Source: Mesocentrotus franciscanus (lineage: Eukaryota > Echinodermata > Echinoidea > Camarodonta > Strongylocentrotidae). Taken from it: DNA of 64,000 bases. Shown here piece by piece: positions 50,040 through 62,639 of the stretch (position 1 is its first letter; every line of letters begins with the position of its first letter). The stretch spans positions 20,176,675 through 20,240,674 of the forward strand of contig CP137680.1 of NCBI GenBank assembly GCA_037976565.1. Direction: 5' to 3'. Made by a program: the position numbers and the translations under genes. The notes beneath the pieces were generated by a model. That model was not told the origin of the DNA, searched no databases, and was given only the letters and a program-made list of their open reading frames with translations.

Positions 50040-51640
50040 TAATAGAAAAAGGAGAGGGCCGAATAGTGACCCTTGTGTGATTGATAGGAAATTTGAAGAA
50101 ACACCGTTATATACTACATTTTGTTCAAGATGATATCGACTAAAAGCACACGTTTTTTTGTCCTTTTCGTTTCCATGACGATAAATTGCAACAGAGAACA
50201 TGTTGAGGTGAAATATTCATAGCACACACATGTTTTTGTCCTTAAGGTTTTTTTTTCACGAGGTGAACACGAGGTCTGCTGATTGGAAGATGATATGGAA
50301 TAAAAGCACGTGTTATGTTTTTACAGTGAAAATGGTTACGACGGTAATATGAGAACAAATGAAGACAAGCAACAGGAGAATCGGGAAAAGATTGAATTTT
50401 AAGAGTACATCCATTACCAAAGATTGAAAAAAGGCGCTTGCAATTAATAACAAAACATTTGACCACATTATAATAAAGCTCCAAGGTGAACATTACAGGC
50501 AAATTCCATTCTAAAAGTTGTTTTACTTTTACTTTTCATTTCAGGAATTATAAGCCCTTTTTAATTATTGATATTACGAGTAACATTTCATTGTTAGAAC
50601 TATGGACAATATTCTATGTTGGTAATTGGGGACTACGAACCTTTCGAATTACGAACCATTAGAGTAAAGAAGCTTTGGATAAACGAACCTTCAGAAAAAG
50701 AGAATAATTATATTATTATAATCAATATTATTATTCTAGATTAGAGTCATTAAAATGAAGGAAAAAAAGATGTTAATGATATCTAATCCCTTAATAATGT
50801 TTCTAGCTCCAGCTAATGAAGGTAGCCTTAATTGTACAGAAATTTGCCATTCTTTCTCCAGAGAAATCGAAGGCGCTAGTTGGTAGCTTTTCTTGTTTGA
50901 TTATGGCATTGTTTTTTTTTGTCAGCGGCGTAGCGTTAGCTCAATCAGAGTGGGATAGGGGCATTTGGGTCCTTGGGAATGACGGACCTCACGGATTTGA
51001 TAACTGTGTGGGAGTAAAATGACCGAGCAGGGGGGGGGGGTGGTGGAGTGAAAAGAGGATTTAATTATGCAAGTCTCCCCTTTCCCCTTCAAATTCCATG
51101 TATTTGGCCAATCTACTTTTAGTTCGCGTTGATCTGATCATGTGAAAATTCCCAGTTGTGAACATTAGTGAAATTACAAATATATTTTGATTTTCTGGGA
51201 CAGGATAAGATGTTGTTACATCTGTAGTGACCAAATGTCACGATTTTTAACTTTTGCATATATAATAATAACGTTTTGTGCAATGATTTGTACGTGTTTA
51301 CGTATTGCTTTCCTATTTTCAAAATGGCGGTTTGGGAGAGTTAATTTCCCTTGCGTGGTCCGCTGTCTGGCTTAGCAGACATGTCCCAACCGGTTCTGTC
51401 TGGTTCGTGAATATATTCTATCGTTCTGTAAATTTTTCATTGTTACATACAGCGCGTATACGTGCATATTAATTTTGTGCGCGTGTTTCAACCAATCACG
51501 CTATACCAGTGATTGGGGCTTCGCTTTGATTTTTCCGGTAATTCCATGTGGAAATCAGAGGGATTATTTTCATCGGTACACACAGGTCGTTACTGTGTTT
51601 TTGTTTATCGTACCGGTCGAGTTTTCGTCCAACATGGACG
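50040..51640. other. Intergenic; relic of foldback minisatellite at 50625-50700
   Basis: About 50625-50700 reads ggactacgaacc, tcgaattacgaacc, taaacgaaccttcaga, a short degenerate relative of the arms of the foldback element at 60284-61963. No gene is supported. Confidence 0.5.
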
Positions 51641-51679
51641 CACGACTTCGTCCCCGGACCTCTCCCGGTGGACTTGCTC

Positions 51680-52540
51680 TTCGTTGTGTTGACACGATGA
51701 TTATCGTCAGATCGTCATCACCTCGCCATTATCCGCTGTGTTGTGTTGACACGATGATTGCCGTCATTACCTCGCCATCATATGTTGTGTTGACGCGTTG
51801 ATTGTCATCTTCGTCATACCTCACCATCATCGACTCATTATCTTTTATCGAGTACTGTCTTTTTGATCGCCACCATCCCCGCCCCCACTCAGTTTTATTT
51901 AGGGTACGCGTTTGCTTGTTCCCTCTTTTTTAAAGCACCCCCTATCTGAGGACTGCCAACATTTCCGAACCCCCCTTTCGCGGGCTTTTCCTGCCTTGGA
52001 GACCCCTTAAATCTGGAACACTGCTCAATGTACCCCCTATCTATGATATTCAAGATATTTTATGACCCCCTTTTTAAATTTCTAAGGAATCCAAAGAGAG
52101 AAAAAGTAAAAACACCCCTTTTAAAGAAATCTCCGGGTGAAAAGTCAAATACACCCCTTTTTACAATTCTCGGGCCGGACTTTGTCGCACGAAAAGTACC
52201 CTTTACCGGACATTTTGGTAACACGCATGGTATCCTTCCGTTCTCGGAGTGGGGGGCATCATCCATTGTGTTGTGTTGACACGTTGATCATCGTCATCAC
52301 CTCACCGTCATCCGTTGTGCTGTGCTGACTCGCTGCATGATTATCGTCATCGTCACCACCACATCATTGACATTATCTGCATGACCATCATCGCATTCAC
52401 CATCAACAAGACCATCGTCTTCGTCTTCCTCATCGTCTCTGTCATCGTCGTCTTCATCTTCGTATCCGTCATCGCCGCTGTCTTCGTCATCGTCATCCCA
52501 TCATTTCGTCGCCATGTCAGCATCGTCATTGCCTGACCTC
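51680..52540 (+). repeat. ~50-bp minisatellite interrupted by unique DNA
   Basis: Units of gttgtgttgacacgatgatt plus atcgtcatcacctcgccatc occur at about 51683, 51737 and 51781 and again from 52263. The stretch 51842-52260 between them is unrelated and probably an insertion. The right part decays into cgtcatc and cttcgtc repeats. Confidence 0.75.
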
Positions 52541-52544
52541 GTCA

Positions 52545-55460
52545 ATGCTGATTTGATTTGATTGTAATTTCTTATTCTTGAACGCTTTGCCGAACTAATT
52601 AACGATCCTTCTTGTACTTGATTTCTGATGATTGATATTCGTTGTTTTTGGTGATTGAACATATTGTTGTACTTCATTTTTTAATGTGACGGAGATTAAC
52701 CTCCGGGGTACGCCCTCGAGACGATTCCGTTTACTATGATCACTGTAACAATCATAACAGTTATGATTATGTAAATTTTGAGGGAGTTCACTCCCGCGAC
52801 ATTTGATTATTGTGTGTATTTTTTGTGTACACCACGAACGATTATACGACCCTTGATATTTGTGTTGGTCATCTATATTAAATCGTTGATATCAATTAAA
52901 TAATCTTATTGTTTGATAGTGTGGTTTGTTCTTCGTGATATCGTCGAGTTAAAAAGTACGACCGCCGCCCTGGGAGTTCTACACATCAGCTGATCAGTGT
53001 CCTCTTAAAGAGAAGGTTCATTGATTTTAAAAACTAACTTTATTGTCATTATTGCAAAGGTGACACTTTGATTTGACAAGGTTATCAAAATTCAATGCTT
53101 GGAAACATTCGAAGTAATGATTATTATGAATTACAAAACGCTTAAATACAGCCCCGGCATAGCACCTGAAATGCTCTCCGATCGCTGCTGAGATGTGTGA
53201 CGTCACATGTTGAACATGATTTGGACAAGTAGACGATTTCCCATGACATCTTACACATTTTCAGTGCCTGTTTCGTTTTCTTCTCTTCAGTTATTTCTCT
53301 TACTTCACTTCCGTCAGGCTAAATGTTTAATCTATTGCCTCACTCTAAACCCCGCGCATGGTATTATTTTGATGAAAAATGCAGCGATAAAAAAATAAAG
53401 GAACCTTTCGCTTGTAAACAAAATAAGACGCCATTGTATTTTCAGCTGCATACACCGCGGTATGTTCGGCGTTTCAAGAAGGAACAAATGCGTCCATGCT
53501 ATCATTCCGGGGGGTTTTTAAATTTGAAAGTGTGGTTTCTTTGATTTTTCATTAACCCCTACCCTGTGTATTTACAAATAAAAGAATTTAGTTAACAGAA
53601 TCGGTTTCATATCCCTTTTTGAATGGTGTAAAACTCCATCACATTTTTATACACTAAACTCATTATAATTTAAGAAATAATAGCATTGCAATTATGTTCA
53701 TTCTTTATGGGATGTCGTCTGCTTGGGCAGGATTGGTTCATATTGTGACGGCATTAAAACATCGTTATTTTTCTGGCGAATCTCTCGCATATCCCAGATG
53801 CTATGGAGGTGGTTTTATTTGTATTTTTATAAATCACCCGATATGTAGTTGACCTAAAAAGTGTACGATGGCCATCTGTTAGCTTACCAGTTTCTAGTAA
53901 TACGTTATTTGCCATGTTTGTGCTTTTCTTTGAACCCGCACTTTAACTTCTTTATTAAGCAGAGTCTCGTACTGTATTGCAAATTTGGTAGTTCTATATT
54001 TCTTAGGTGCTGAATGTACGTGAACATGGAGTAACATGATTAATGATGAGAAACAGTTCAACAAAAAGGACAAAAGTTTAAAATGAAAGGCACATAAAAC
54101 AATTTAAGTTTCTCTATTTGTCTTCCTTTTTAATTTAATCATTGTTTCAAGATTACATGAACAAATAGTCGTATACCAATTAATATCTATCAACAAATTC
54201 ATAATTTTCCAAAGTTATGCCATAATTATTATTGAGACATATTTTTGATAGCTCAAAATGATAAATTAAAAAATAGTGACTACACGACATATATCTTGAC
54301 ACGACGTAATATCTAATAGTATAAGAACATTTCCATTTGAGTAATAGTGGATGGAATCATTAACTGAAATGTAAGATTCTATGAATGCTGTATCTATACG
54401 ATACGGCTGGACTAAAATTAAGAAACCAAATTACATTCCAAAAGTAGCCCCGTCATGAAAAGAACCCCATGAGAAACCTGAAGGGGCTCTTTTGTAAATT
54501 AAAAGAGCTCCCTTGGAAGAAAAAAATGATCGTTGATTGTCACAAAAAGTAACTACACTCCTAAAAATGGCTCATAATTTTTTTAACGTAGAATCGTTTC
54601 AAGATTTCGTCTTGCAAAAATATTTCTATGGTATAGTTAGGAAAGCAATGTGTAACAAGATGTTATCATTAATGCATGGTTGAGTAAGCACACATTAATG
54701 CATTTTTATTTTCATATTTAAAAATTCGCAAAAGTAATATTTTCATTGCTTGTTTATAAGTTTTTAACTTATTTTAGCAATCCTGGTATTTGTAATGATT
54801 TCTTTTGTAATGATTTCATTTGTAATGATTTCATTTTGATTTTTATCTTTTGCCGACAAAATGCACTGTTTTACAATTGCAAATAATGAATTTAACCACA
54901 TGTGCCATTTAGAAATAAAAATGGATGGAATATCAAAAAGCATTGTTTCATAATCAATGCATTCAGTCATGTGCTGTTTCACAACAATGTACAGGCACGC
55001 ACAATGTCTTGTGACTTTTGAATTGGGCCATTTTGTCTTTAATCTGTGCTCATATTCAGCCATACAGTGATGGATATCTCTGATTTTCACACAAAATGTA
55101 CCTAACGACTCTACCAATATTGTGGTAAGATGACATCGTGATACATTTTAAGGGTTTCGAAATTATGAGCAATTCTTTAGGAGGGTAGTTAGTAGTTACT
55201 TTTTGTGTTCTGTTTACATGTATGTGTAAATGTAGTGTTACCACCTTCAAACAGATTGGCTCATTTAAATCATTTTTCTTTTAGGCAAATTTCAATTTAA
55301 AAACATGAAAATACAAAACAAATATCTGATATATTTTGTTTACTATTTTTGTATATTTTAGTTCTTTTTGTTGGGGGGGGGGGGTAATTGCGCTAATTTT
55401 ACTAAAAACTTTTGCTTAAAAATAAGAATGGATTTATTATTGTACATGTATTAGGTGCAC
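52545..55460. other. Intergenic, no recognised feature
   Basis: AT-rich DNA. No coding, RNA or repeat feature was supported. A G-run lies at about 55373-55384. Confidence 0.4.
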
Positions 55461-55465
55461 ACGAT

Positions 55466-55775
55466 CTGGAAGCGTCATAGTGTAGTGGTTCTGACTCACG
55501 TCTTTCAATCATAAGGTCGTGAGTTCGAATCCCACTCCAGGACGTTGATTTCCTTCAGCAAGAAGTTCATCCACATTGCGATGCACTCCACCCAGGTGAA
55601 GTAAATGGGGACCTGATAGGAATTTATTCCTTGAAACGCAGAGCGCGTGACAGCTGCTCTGCTAATTAAAGCCATGGCATGCAGGGTAATTATGCTGCAT
55701 AATTGCAGAGCGCTTAGAGACTTGCAACAAAGTAAGTGTTAGGCGCTATATAAGCACATATCATTATTATTATAA
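55466..55775 (+). mobile_element. tRNA-derived SINE, copy 2 (full length)
   Basis: The head has an A-box-like tagtgtagtgg and a B box gagttcgaatccc (55521-55533). The body reads ccttcagcaagaagttcatc, cacccaggtgaagtaaatgg and ggaatttattccttgaaacg. The tail taggcgctatataagcacat with (ATT)n resembles L2-type LINE 3' ends, which would allow mobilisation in trans. The head differs from that of 42118-42315 but the body is shared. Confidence 0.85.
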
Positions 55776-57130
55776 TTCTGTATAGGATAGCATTCACCAA
55801 CTTCTTTTGTTTTGTTTTTCCAATCCACCATTCAACATGTCAACTCTCAAGTACGTCCTTTCAACACCTTATTTCGCTCACACAACGCGCGCGAAAGGTC
55901 GCCGAAGGCGGCCCTTTCGCGAGTGATGAATAATAACACTAAATAACAAACACGAAACCATTTGATATATTTTGGTGTACTCACTCTGTCGGCAGCACGG
56001 ACTTAATTTAGTCTCGTGGCACTGCAGTATCAAAGTGATATCAGAGCCTCAAGATTGTCAATATAATATGACGAATAATAATACTGATAACAAACACGAG
56101 ACCATTTAATATTCTCACTCACTTCTCTCGTTTGCATTAATGATCTGTCATATCTCTCTATCTCTTTTTATCTCTTTCTCTCTCTTTCTCTTTCTCTCTT
56201 TCTCTTCTTGTCTATCTCTCTTCCTCTTTTTTCTCTCTGTCTGTCTGTCTCTGTCTCTGTCTCTTCCTCTCCCTCCCTCTCATTATCTTCCTCTTGAAGT
56301 TTTAACAGAATAAGAAAAATTATATTAATGATTTGGAGCTATAAGATATAGCCCACGAAACTCTTTTCTAGCATCACTAGGCTATGTTTTCTCTGTTCAT
56401 GTGTGAACTTTATTTTCATCGGCCTGAAATCTAGATATTTTTTAAAAAATATCTAGTACACTTAATAACAACACATTGACAAGCTCAAATCAAATTATGT
56501 ATTTAAAATTACATATTTTATCCAAAATTAAAAGAATATTGTAAACTGGATATAAATCATAATCTACTTAAGAGCCGTTCTACTACATGACAGGTATGAC
56601 GTGCACATAAATGTATGAGATAACAAATCACTCTACCTTTACGAGCAATTACCTCAAACGGCATTTCATATTTTGACATTTCCTAAATAAATCAAACAGC
56701 CTGAGAAATACGTGTAAGTGGAGTAAACACACGCTATTAGCTAGCCAATATAATGTTTTTTCGCGTCGTATAACAATATACAGTGCGTCCCAGAAAAAAC
56801 GAAACCGAGAATCATCGATGTTTTATCATAACTTAATCGCAATTATAATTAATAAATGACACATATTTGTAAAGTTTAGATCCTCCTCTTTCATTTGATG
56901 TAACTCATATGATGCATATTTCACGCATGAGTGATTAAAAACAATTTGAAGAGAGGAAACCAAAAAGTCATTTGGCGGGCGGTATCTGAATTTCAAAGAG
57001 AAAATCACATATCTAGAAAGTTCAATTTCTGCCCTTTAATATGACACCTCAATCAGGAAAAATGAGTCAGGAATAACAAAGTTCTGTTTGTTTAAAGTAA
57101 TGCTTGCATTTCCATAATTCGATTAAACGA
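55776..57130. other. Intergenic; (TC)n tract
   Basis: A pyrimidine (TCTC) tract occupies about 56150-56285. A small GC-rich hairpin (gcgcgaaagg ... ccctttcgcg) is at about 55889-55921. No gene recognised. Confidence 0.5.
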
Positions 57131-57135
57131 ATTCG

Positions 57136-57311
57136 TTTTCACTGGCTGCCTGCCGTAGCAACAAACAGAGTTGACAAAAGACGTAACTCCGTTTCGTTGA
57201 CGATCAGCCATGCATCAAGTCTTTCGTCTTCTTTGTGCATGGCTGATCGTCAACAAAATGGAGTTAAGTCTTTTTTCAACTCTGTTGCTACGGCAGGCAG
57301 CCAGTGAAAAT
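57136..57311. repeat. Long inverted repeat, ~78-bp arms
   Basis: 57136-57214 (ttttcactggctgcctgccg ... cgatcagccatgca) and 57236-57311 are inverted copies with a few mismatches and a loop of about 21 bases. Next to the right arm the outer sequence (gaactcgttttcact) repeats the left flank (gaattcgttttcact) directly. It is probably a foldback MITE and would form a strong hairpin if transcribed. Confidence 0.88.
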
Positions 57312-57319
57312 GAACTCGT

Positions 57320-58328
57320 TTTCACTAGCATTTTTTATTGATATTTATCATGATCAAGGTCAATATCCGTCCGGTCAATTTCAGGTCAAAAAACGCGCGC
57401 GCATGCGTACGTCCGCGCGTCAGCGCGCGTTCAAAATTTCAAAATGCTCCAAATCGTCTCAAATTCGTTTTGGATACGTTTCAGGCCATTTTAAGCATTT
57501 CGCAAAAAAACGGGCACACGCACATGCGCGTGCGTTTTCGCGCGTAACACCATTACACAACATAAAATCGCCATTTTTTTCTTTCATGATATTTCCCATA
57601 TTTTTTCAAACAATTTGATACCATCTTTATCTCTTATTGACCATTAATAACAAGATGAGCGTCCATTCAATATAAATGTCCGTGCGCGCGAGCTCTTGTA
57701 ATACATAGCATATATGGGCAAAAACATGCCTATACAAAATTCATTGTAACTCTTCAGAATGGATGGGAACTCCCAATTTTTTTCATATTTGGATAGATTA
57801 TGAGTCGGAGATATGATTTCATGTCTCATTTGACCCTCAATTAACTCATGACGTCATCATAATGGCCTCCGAACTCAAAATTTCAATTTGCATATTATGA
57901 CGTCAGCATATTTTTGGAAAATTGATTGTATCTCTGTAAATATTGATTGATTTTCTTCCAAATTTTGATATGTTCTAGCTGAGACAATTCTCTACAAATG
58001 CAGTCAACACGATTTTTCATTTTGACAAAGGCATCATGGCGTATTTTTGCGATTAAAGGAGGCATGTCAATTTTTCACATTTTGCGTGTATTCTCTATGG
58101 GACATGACTTTTCTCAAAACTGGATTCTACATTCCCGTCTTTCGCGAGCAATATCTCCGTCGTTTTAGTTTTGTTTTTGCTGAGCTTTGAGTATGTTGTA
58201 GCTGAGACAATAAGCTATCACAAGTGTGCCCTTTATTTTTCGATCAGATGCCGGGATCATGCTCATATTTCACTTGCAAAGTGAGATTTGAGAATTCCAT
58301 TTTCCGTTCACGTGTAATGTCTATGTGG
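57320..58328. other. Intergenic with CG-rich patch and repeated segment
   Basis: 57390-57550 is unusually rich in CG and GCGC (acgcgcgcgcatgcg, gcgcgtcagcgcgcg) compared with its surroundings. 57890-57995 (tatgacgtcagcatattttt ... gctgagacaattct) is repeated directly at 59130-59235. No gene recognised. Confidence 0.5.
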
Positions 58329-58412
58329 ATTATTTTGGTATAGTGGTCATAGCACTTGCCTCCCATTCCGGCGACCCAAGTTCGATTCCTGGTGGGTCAT
58401 TTTTTTTTTTTT
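58329..58412 (+). other. tRNA-like pol III unit (pseudo-tRNA or SINE head)
   Basis: A box TGGTATAGTGG at 58336-58346, B box AGTTCGATTCC at 58379-58389 and a T-run terminator from 58400. The spacing fits a tRNA, and the cctcccatt loop recalls tRNA-Gly(CCC). The 5' seven bases do not pair with the 3' side, so it is not a functional tRNA gene. It is more likely a decayed tRNA-derived element. Confidence 0.5.
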
Positions 58413-58719
58413 GCCGTCGTTTTAAATTTGATTTTATGATCTTCTTCGACTATTATAACATATTATCATATACAATCACAAACAATGTAATAAAATGCCT
58501 AATTTTGCGTGTTATATCTATGGGAGAAGAATGTCAATCGTTTGAGTACAACCCTATGGGAAATCTGGTATTAAACCTAATATAGGGTGTATCTCCCAAC
58601 TCTGCTACAATATCAAATCACCTTGCTAGTCTCCTTCCCAGACGTTTTTATTTTTCCAGTTATTCAGCCCAAGGTATATGCATGTTTACGTCTCTCCCGT
58701 GGACATAGAATTGTTTACT

Positions 58720-59045
58720 TGTCTATACTTCTCTCTTTCTCTATATTAAATTCTATTTATGCTGGATATATTGAATGCATCGTTCTCCATTGCATCTCTC
58801 TCTTTCTCTCTCTCTGCTCTGTTTCCCTTCTCCTCTCTTATTTTGCCCCTCTCCTCCTCTTGCTCTGTCTCTGCATATATCTCTCTCTACTCTTTTACCC
58901 TCTCCCTCTCTCTCTGCCTCCCTCTACCTCGACCTCTTGCCTTGCCTCCCTCTTATTCTCTTGCTCTGTCTCCCTCTGCCTCTGCCCTTCTCTTTTTCTT
59001 CTCTCTCACCCTCTACCTCTCCCGCCTGCTCTGGTTCTCGTTCTC
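58720..59045. repeat. Pyrimidine-rich (CTCTCC)n tract
   Basis: Almost pure C/T strand that opens three overlapping Leu/Ser-rich frames. These are composition artefacts. Confidence 0.85.
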
Positions 59046-59129
59046 CTTCTATTATGTCTTGTAATGTTCCTTAATTTTCTACAGCTCTGCCCTTTGCCCT
59101 TTGGCCTTGGAACTCAAAATACGAATTTG

Positions 59130-59235
59130 CATATTATGACGTCAGCATATTTATGGAAAATTGATTGTATCTGTAAATATGGATCGATTTACTCCCAAAT
59201 TTTGCTATGTTGTAGCTAAGACAATTTTCTAAAAG
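59130..59235 (+). repeat. Direct repeat of 57890-57995
   Basis: tatgacgtcagcatatttat, ggaaaattgattgtatct, tgtagctaagacaatttt; about 90% like the left copy by eye. Confidence 0.75.
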
Positions 59236-59393
59236 ATCAGTTATTCAGATTACATAACAGACCACCTAATTCGTCCTCATGACGAATTACATTTCTAGTT
59301 TATTATTTATTATTATTATTAGAAACATTTTGTGATTTCATTCCATTATTCTCCTTCTTTGCTCACTGTTTTGTGAATAATTTATTTGTGCTA

Positions 59394-59570
59394 TGAGGGG
59401 GGTAGTGAGCACAATTTTTTTTTGCCTTTGAAAATTGAAAAAAATTCACCACCACCCACCCTTGAGCGCCAGGAGGGGCCAATCTTCTTTTCTCCCAAAA
59501 AGGGTGTTTTTACATGTTTTTTTCTATGGAGGGGCCTGGCCCCTGGGCCCCCTCCCTGGATCCGCCACTG
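59394..59570 (-). mobile_element. hAT-type MITE, family M, truncated copy 3
   Basis: The inverted left two-thirds of 46028-46291: ends GGATCCGCCACTG at 59570 and stops near gtagtgagcac at 59400. The other terminus and target duplication are missing. Confidence 0.8.
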
Positions 59571-60274
59571 GTTTTTTGTGTCTGTTGGGTGGATAAGTGT
59601 TGTCTTTGGTGTGAATGGGAGTGTCTTTGTTGTGGTCTTGTGAATGAGGATGATTGGCTGGAGTTCCAGTGTTGTGCGCGTGTGAATCTGTTAATGTTTG
59701 TGAGGTGCGCGTGTGAAACTGTGTATGTTTGTGAGTGTGAATGTGAATGTTAACGGGGGTGTTAAGTATTAGAAGGGGTTGTATACACAAATATGTATTA
59801 TGTTATTTTCCATGAATGATGGTAATAACTAAGTTCAGTATGTGATTATTATTATTAGAAAAATTTAGTGATTTAATTCCATTATTCTCCTTCTTTGCTC
59901 ACTGTTTTGTGAATAATTTATTTTTGTTATGAAAACGAAATGAAGATTTGTATTTGTATGGAATTATTTACATTGATTTTGGATGTAATGATTTATTTTA
60001 AATGAAATCTCTAATAATAAAAAATATGGAAAAAGAAGAAAAAAAGTGTTTGTATACTAGCATAATATATATCAATCATGTTGTTCTTGTAACAATCTAT
60101 ACTTTTATGGTAACATGTATTTCGATCCAAAGTCAGTCTTTAACGTATATGTTAACAAACGCACTGAAAGCAACATATTCTTAGCAAATTAAGCACACAG
60201 TGACAGACACACGGGCAAATGAAATGGGTACTCTAACAAACGAACCGGACTATGTGTTAGAGAGCAGTGACGCT
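59571..60274. other. Intergenic, GT-rich then AT-rich
   Basis: 59571-59760 is G/T rich with repeated tgtgaatg and gtgtgaa motifs. The remainder has no recognised feature. Confidence 0.4.
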
Positions 60275-60283
60275 GTTCAACCG

Positions 60284-61963
60284 GGGGGTGGGGGGGGGGG
60301 CACTCGTTTTTCCGAGGGTTCGTATTTCCGAAGGTTCATAATTCCGAAACACAAATTTCCCATGCATGGGGGTTCATAATTCCGAACATTTGTTGCATTA
60401 TTCCGAAGGTTCGTTTATCCGAAGGTTCATAATTCCGAAACACAAATTTCCCATGCATAGGGGTTCATAATTCCGAAAATGAAAAAGGGTTCATAATTCC
60501 GAAAATGAAAAAGGGTTCATAATTCCGAACATTTGTTGCATTATTCCGAAGGTTCGTTATTCCGAAGGTTCGTTTATCCGAAGGTTCATAATTCCGAAAA
60601 TGAAGTAGGGTTCATATTTCCGAAGGTTCGTATTTCCGAATATGAAAAAGGGTTCATCATTCCGAAAATGAAATAGGGTTCATAATTCCGAAAATGAAAA
60701 AGGGTTCATAATTCCGAAAATGAAATAGGGTTCATAAGTCCGAAAATGATAAAAGGGTTCATAATTCCGAAGGTTCGTATTTCCGAATATGAAAAAGGGT
60801 TCATAATTCCGAAAATGAAATAGGGTTCATAATTCCGAAAATGAAATAGGGTTCGTAATTCCGAAGGTTCATATTTCCGAAAATGAAAAAGGGTTCATAA
60901 TTCCGAAAATGAAAAAGGTTCATAATCCCGAAAATGAAAAAGGGTTTATAATTCCGAAAATGAAATAAAGGATTCATAATTCCGAAAATGAAATAGGGTT
61001 CGTAATTCCGAAAATGATAAAGGGTTCATAATTCCTAAAATGGAAAAAGGTACTTAAAAACGAGCATTAAAAGGAATTCAGGAGGACGAGACAGCCCAGC
61101 CCCCTCTTCCCATCAGAGATATAAAAAGGACTGAAGAGAGAGAGAGAGAGGGAGAAATATAGTAGAAGACAACAAAAGACAATGGGACAATATGAAGGAC
61201 AGTGAAAAGGGAAAGGAAAGGAAGAGAGGAAAATTAGAAAGAGGGGATAAGATTAAAATCGGTAATAGAGAGTGAAAGTTATAGAGGAGGAGGGGGTATC
61301 ATGATTGATTAAATAAGGTTATAAGTGGAGGTCATATCGCCGATTTCGTTTTATTTTCTGATTTATTCATTTATTTATTTGTTCGTTTGTTTGTTGCTTT
61401 TTGATATTTTTTATTGTCTCCCCTCCCCCTCTTTCCTTTTATTCATGGGGTTGATCGTCCCCTTTTTCAGGTTTTTTGCAAGCAAGTCGGAAACAAGTAA
61501 CCGCACCTGGAATGACATTCAATTCTACTTTTGGGCTGCCTATTTCCAAGTTTGTGATGCCTGTAAATAACCTTTAATGTCGTGCTTTGGAGCCATACAA
61601 AGATGGACAGACGAGTCACCTGGGGCTCGGCAAGTCAATTTGATGGAGAAAAAAATGAAAGAAAAGAGAAAAGGTGAAAAGAAGGGAAAAGGAAGAGAAG
61701 GGAAGACAATTGGACCCCTTTCACACCTAACCAGCGGCCTTGTAAATTCGCATTTAATTTTCCGAGTAAGACCGGTGCCACCCCATGGCGCCTGTGCCTC
61801 ATTTTCGGAATTACGAACCCTATTTCATTTTCGGATATACGAACCTTCGGAATTACGACCTTCGGAGTAAAGAGCCTTCGGAATTACGAACCTTCGGAAT
61901 TACGGACCTTCGGAATTATGAACCTTCGGAAATACGAACCTTCGGAAAAAACGACATGTAACC
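60284..61963. mobile_element. Foldback element with TTCATAATTCCGAAA minisatellite arms
   Basis: The left arm (60297-61045) is a tandem array of a unit of about 24 bp, gggttcataattccgaaaat plus gaaa. The right arm (about 61795-61955) is the inverted unit. The outer ends match closely: left gtttttccgagggttcgtat, right (inverted) gttttttccgaaggttcgta. The 9-bp GTTCAACCG stands outside both ends (60275-60283 and 61964-61972). The interior (61050-61790) is purine-rich with no recognisable transposase. Foldback (FB/TU-like) is the best class. Confidence 0.88.
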
Positions 61964-61972
61964 GTTCAACCG

Positions 61973-62639
61973 CGCCCTGTAAATTGACATTCATCCAATT
62001 CATTAATTTTGATAAGTTATATGATTGAACTGACAAACATCAATCTGTTCCTGTATAATATTTATAACTTGGATTTTATACAGAGTGTCCTTTTTGAGTT
62101 GCATTCAAATGTACGTGACGTGTCCTATCATGAAAGAATTATTGAAATATAGAAATAGATCAAGTAATGAAACGGGTTAAATCATAATGTGTAGAGAGAG
62201 GGGTGGGGAGATGAAGGCTAAATAATTAGATTGGCATGCTGAAAATAGTTTAGGCTACGATAGAGTCATAGAACTGTTTATGTTTTTGAATGTGGTATTA
62301 ACATTTTTCCGACACCACGTGTTGTCATACTTTTTAAAAAAAGAAGACATTTCCTCATACAGGGGTGTTTTGCTATGGGCGACCTTATCCCAATCATGTA
62401 TTTCGTGAGCATTGTGACGAAGGATGGACAAAACAAATGACACTTTCTAAAAGTACGTACGTGATACGTAATATAACGTATTATATACGTAATATCTATG
62501 TAATAATAATTCTATTAGCCACAGGGAATATCTCAGCAAGATACCAGAAGACTGTTAATCCATCTTGATTAAAGCTCCTCAAAATTAACACTTATTTTGC
62601 TATACATTTTTTTTTGCACTTTTTCAAATTTTCCGGGGG
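61973..62639. other. Intergenic, no recognised feature
   Basis: No gene or repeat supported. Confidence 0.4.

Noticed and set aside
52315..52536. Val/Ile-rich membrane-like frame
   Set aside because: Arises from cgtcatc/cttcgtc repeats of the minisatellite.
51380..52990. Possible solo LTR (TGTCCC ... TTCTACA)
   Set aside because: No matching second LTR, primer site or convincing target duplication was found, and a minisatellite occupies the middle.
58329..58412. Functional tRNA-Gly gene
   Set aside because: A and B boxes and a T terminator are present but the acceptor stem does not pair.
58587..59219. 210-residue Leu/Ser-rich frame that looks like a membrane protein
   Set aside because: Produced by a (CTCTCC)n tract; three frames are open at once and hydrophobicity is a codon-composition effect.
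60297..61045. CRISPR-like repeat array
   Set aside because: The spacer part is constant (gaaaatgaaaaag), and the array is the arm of a foldback element.
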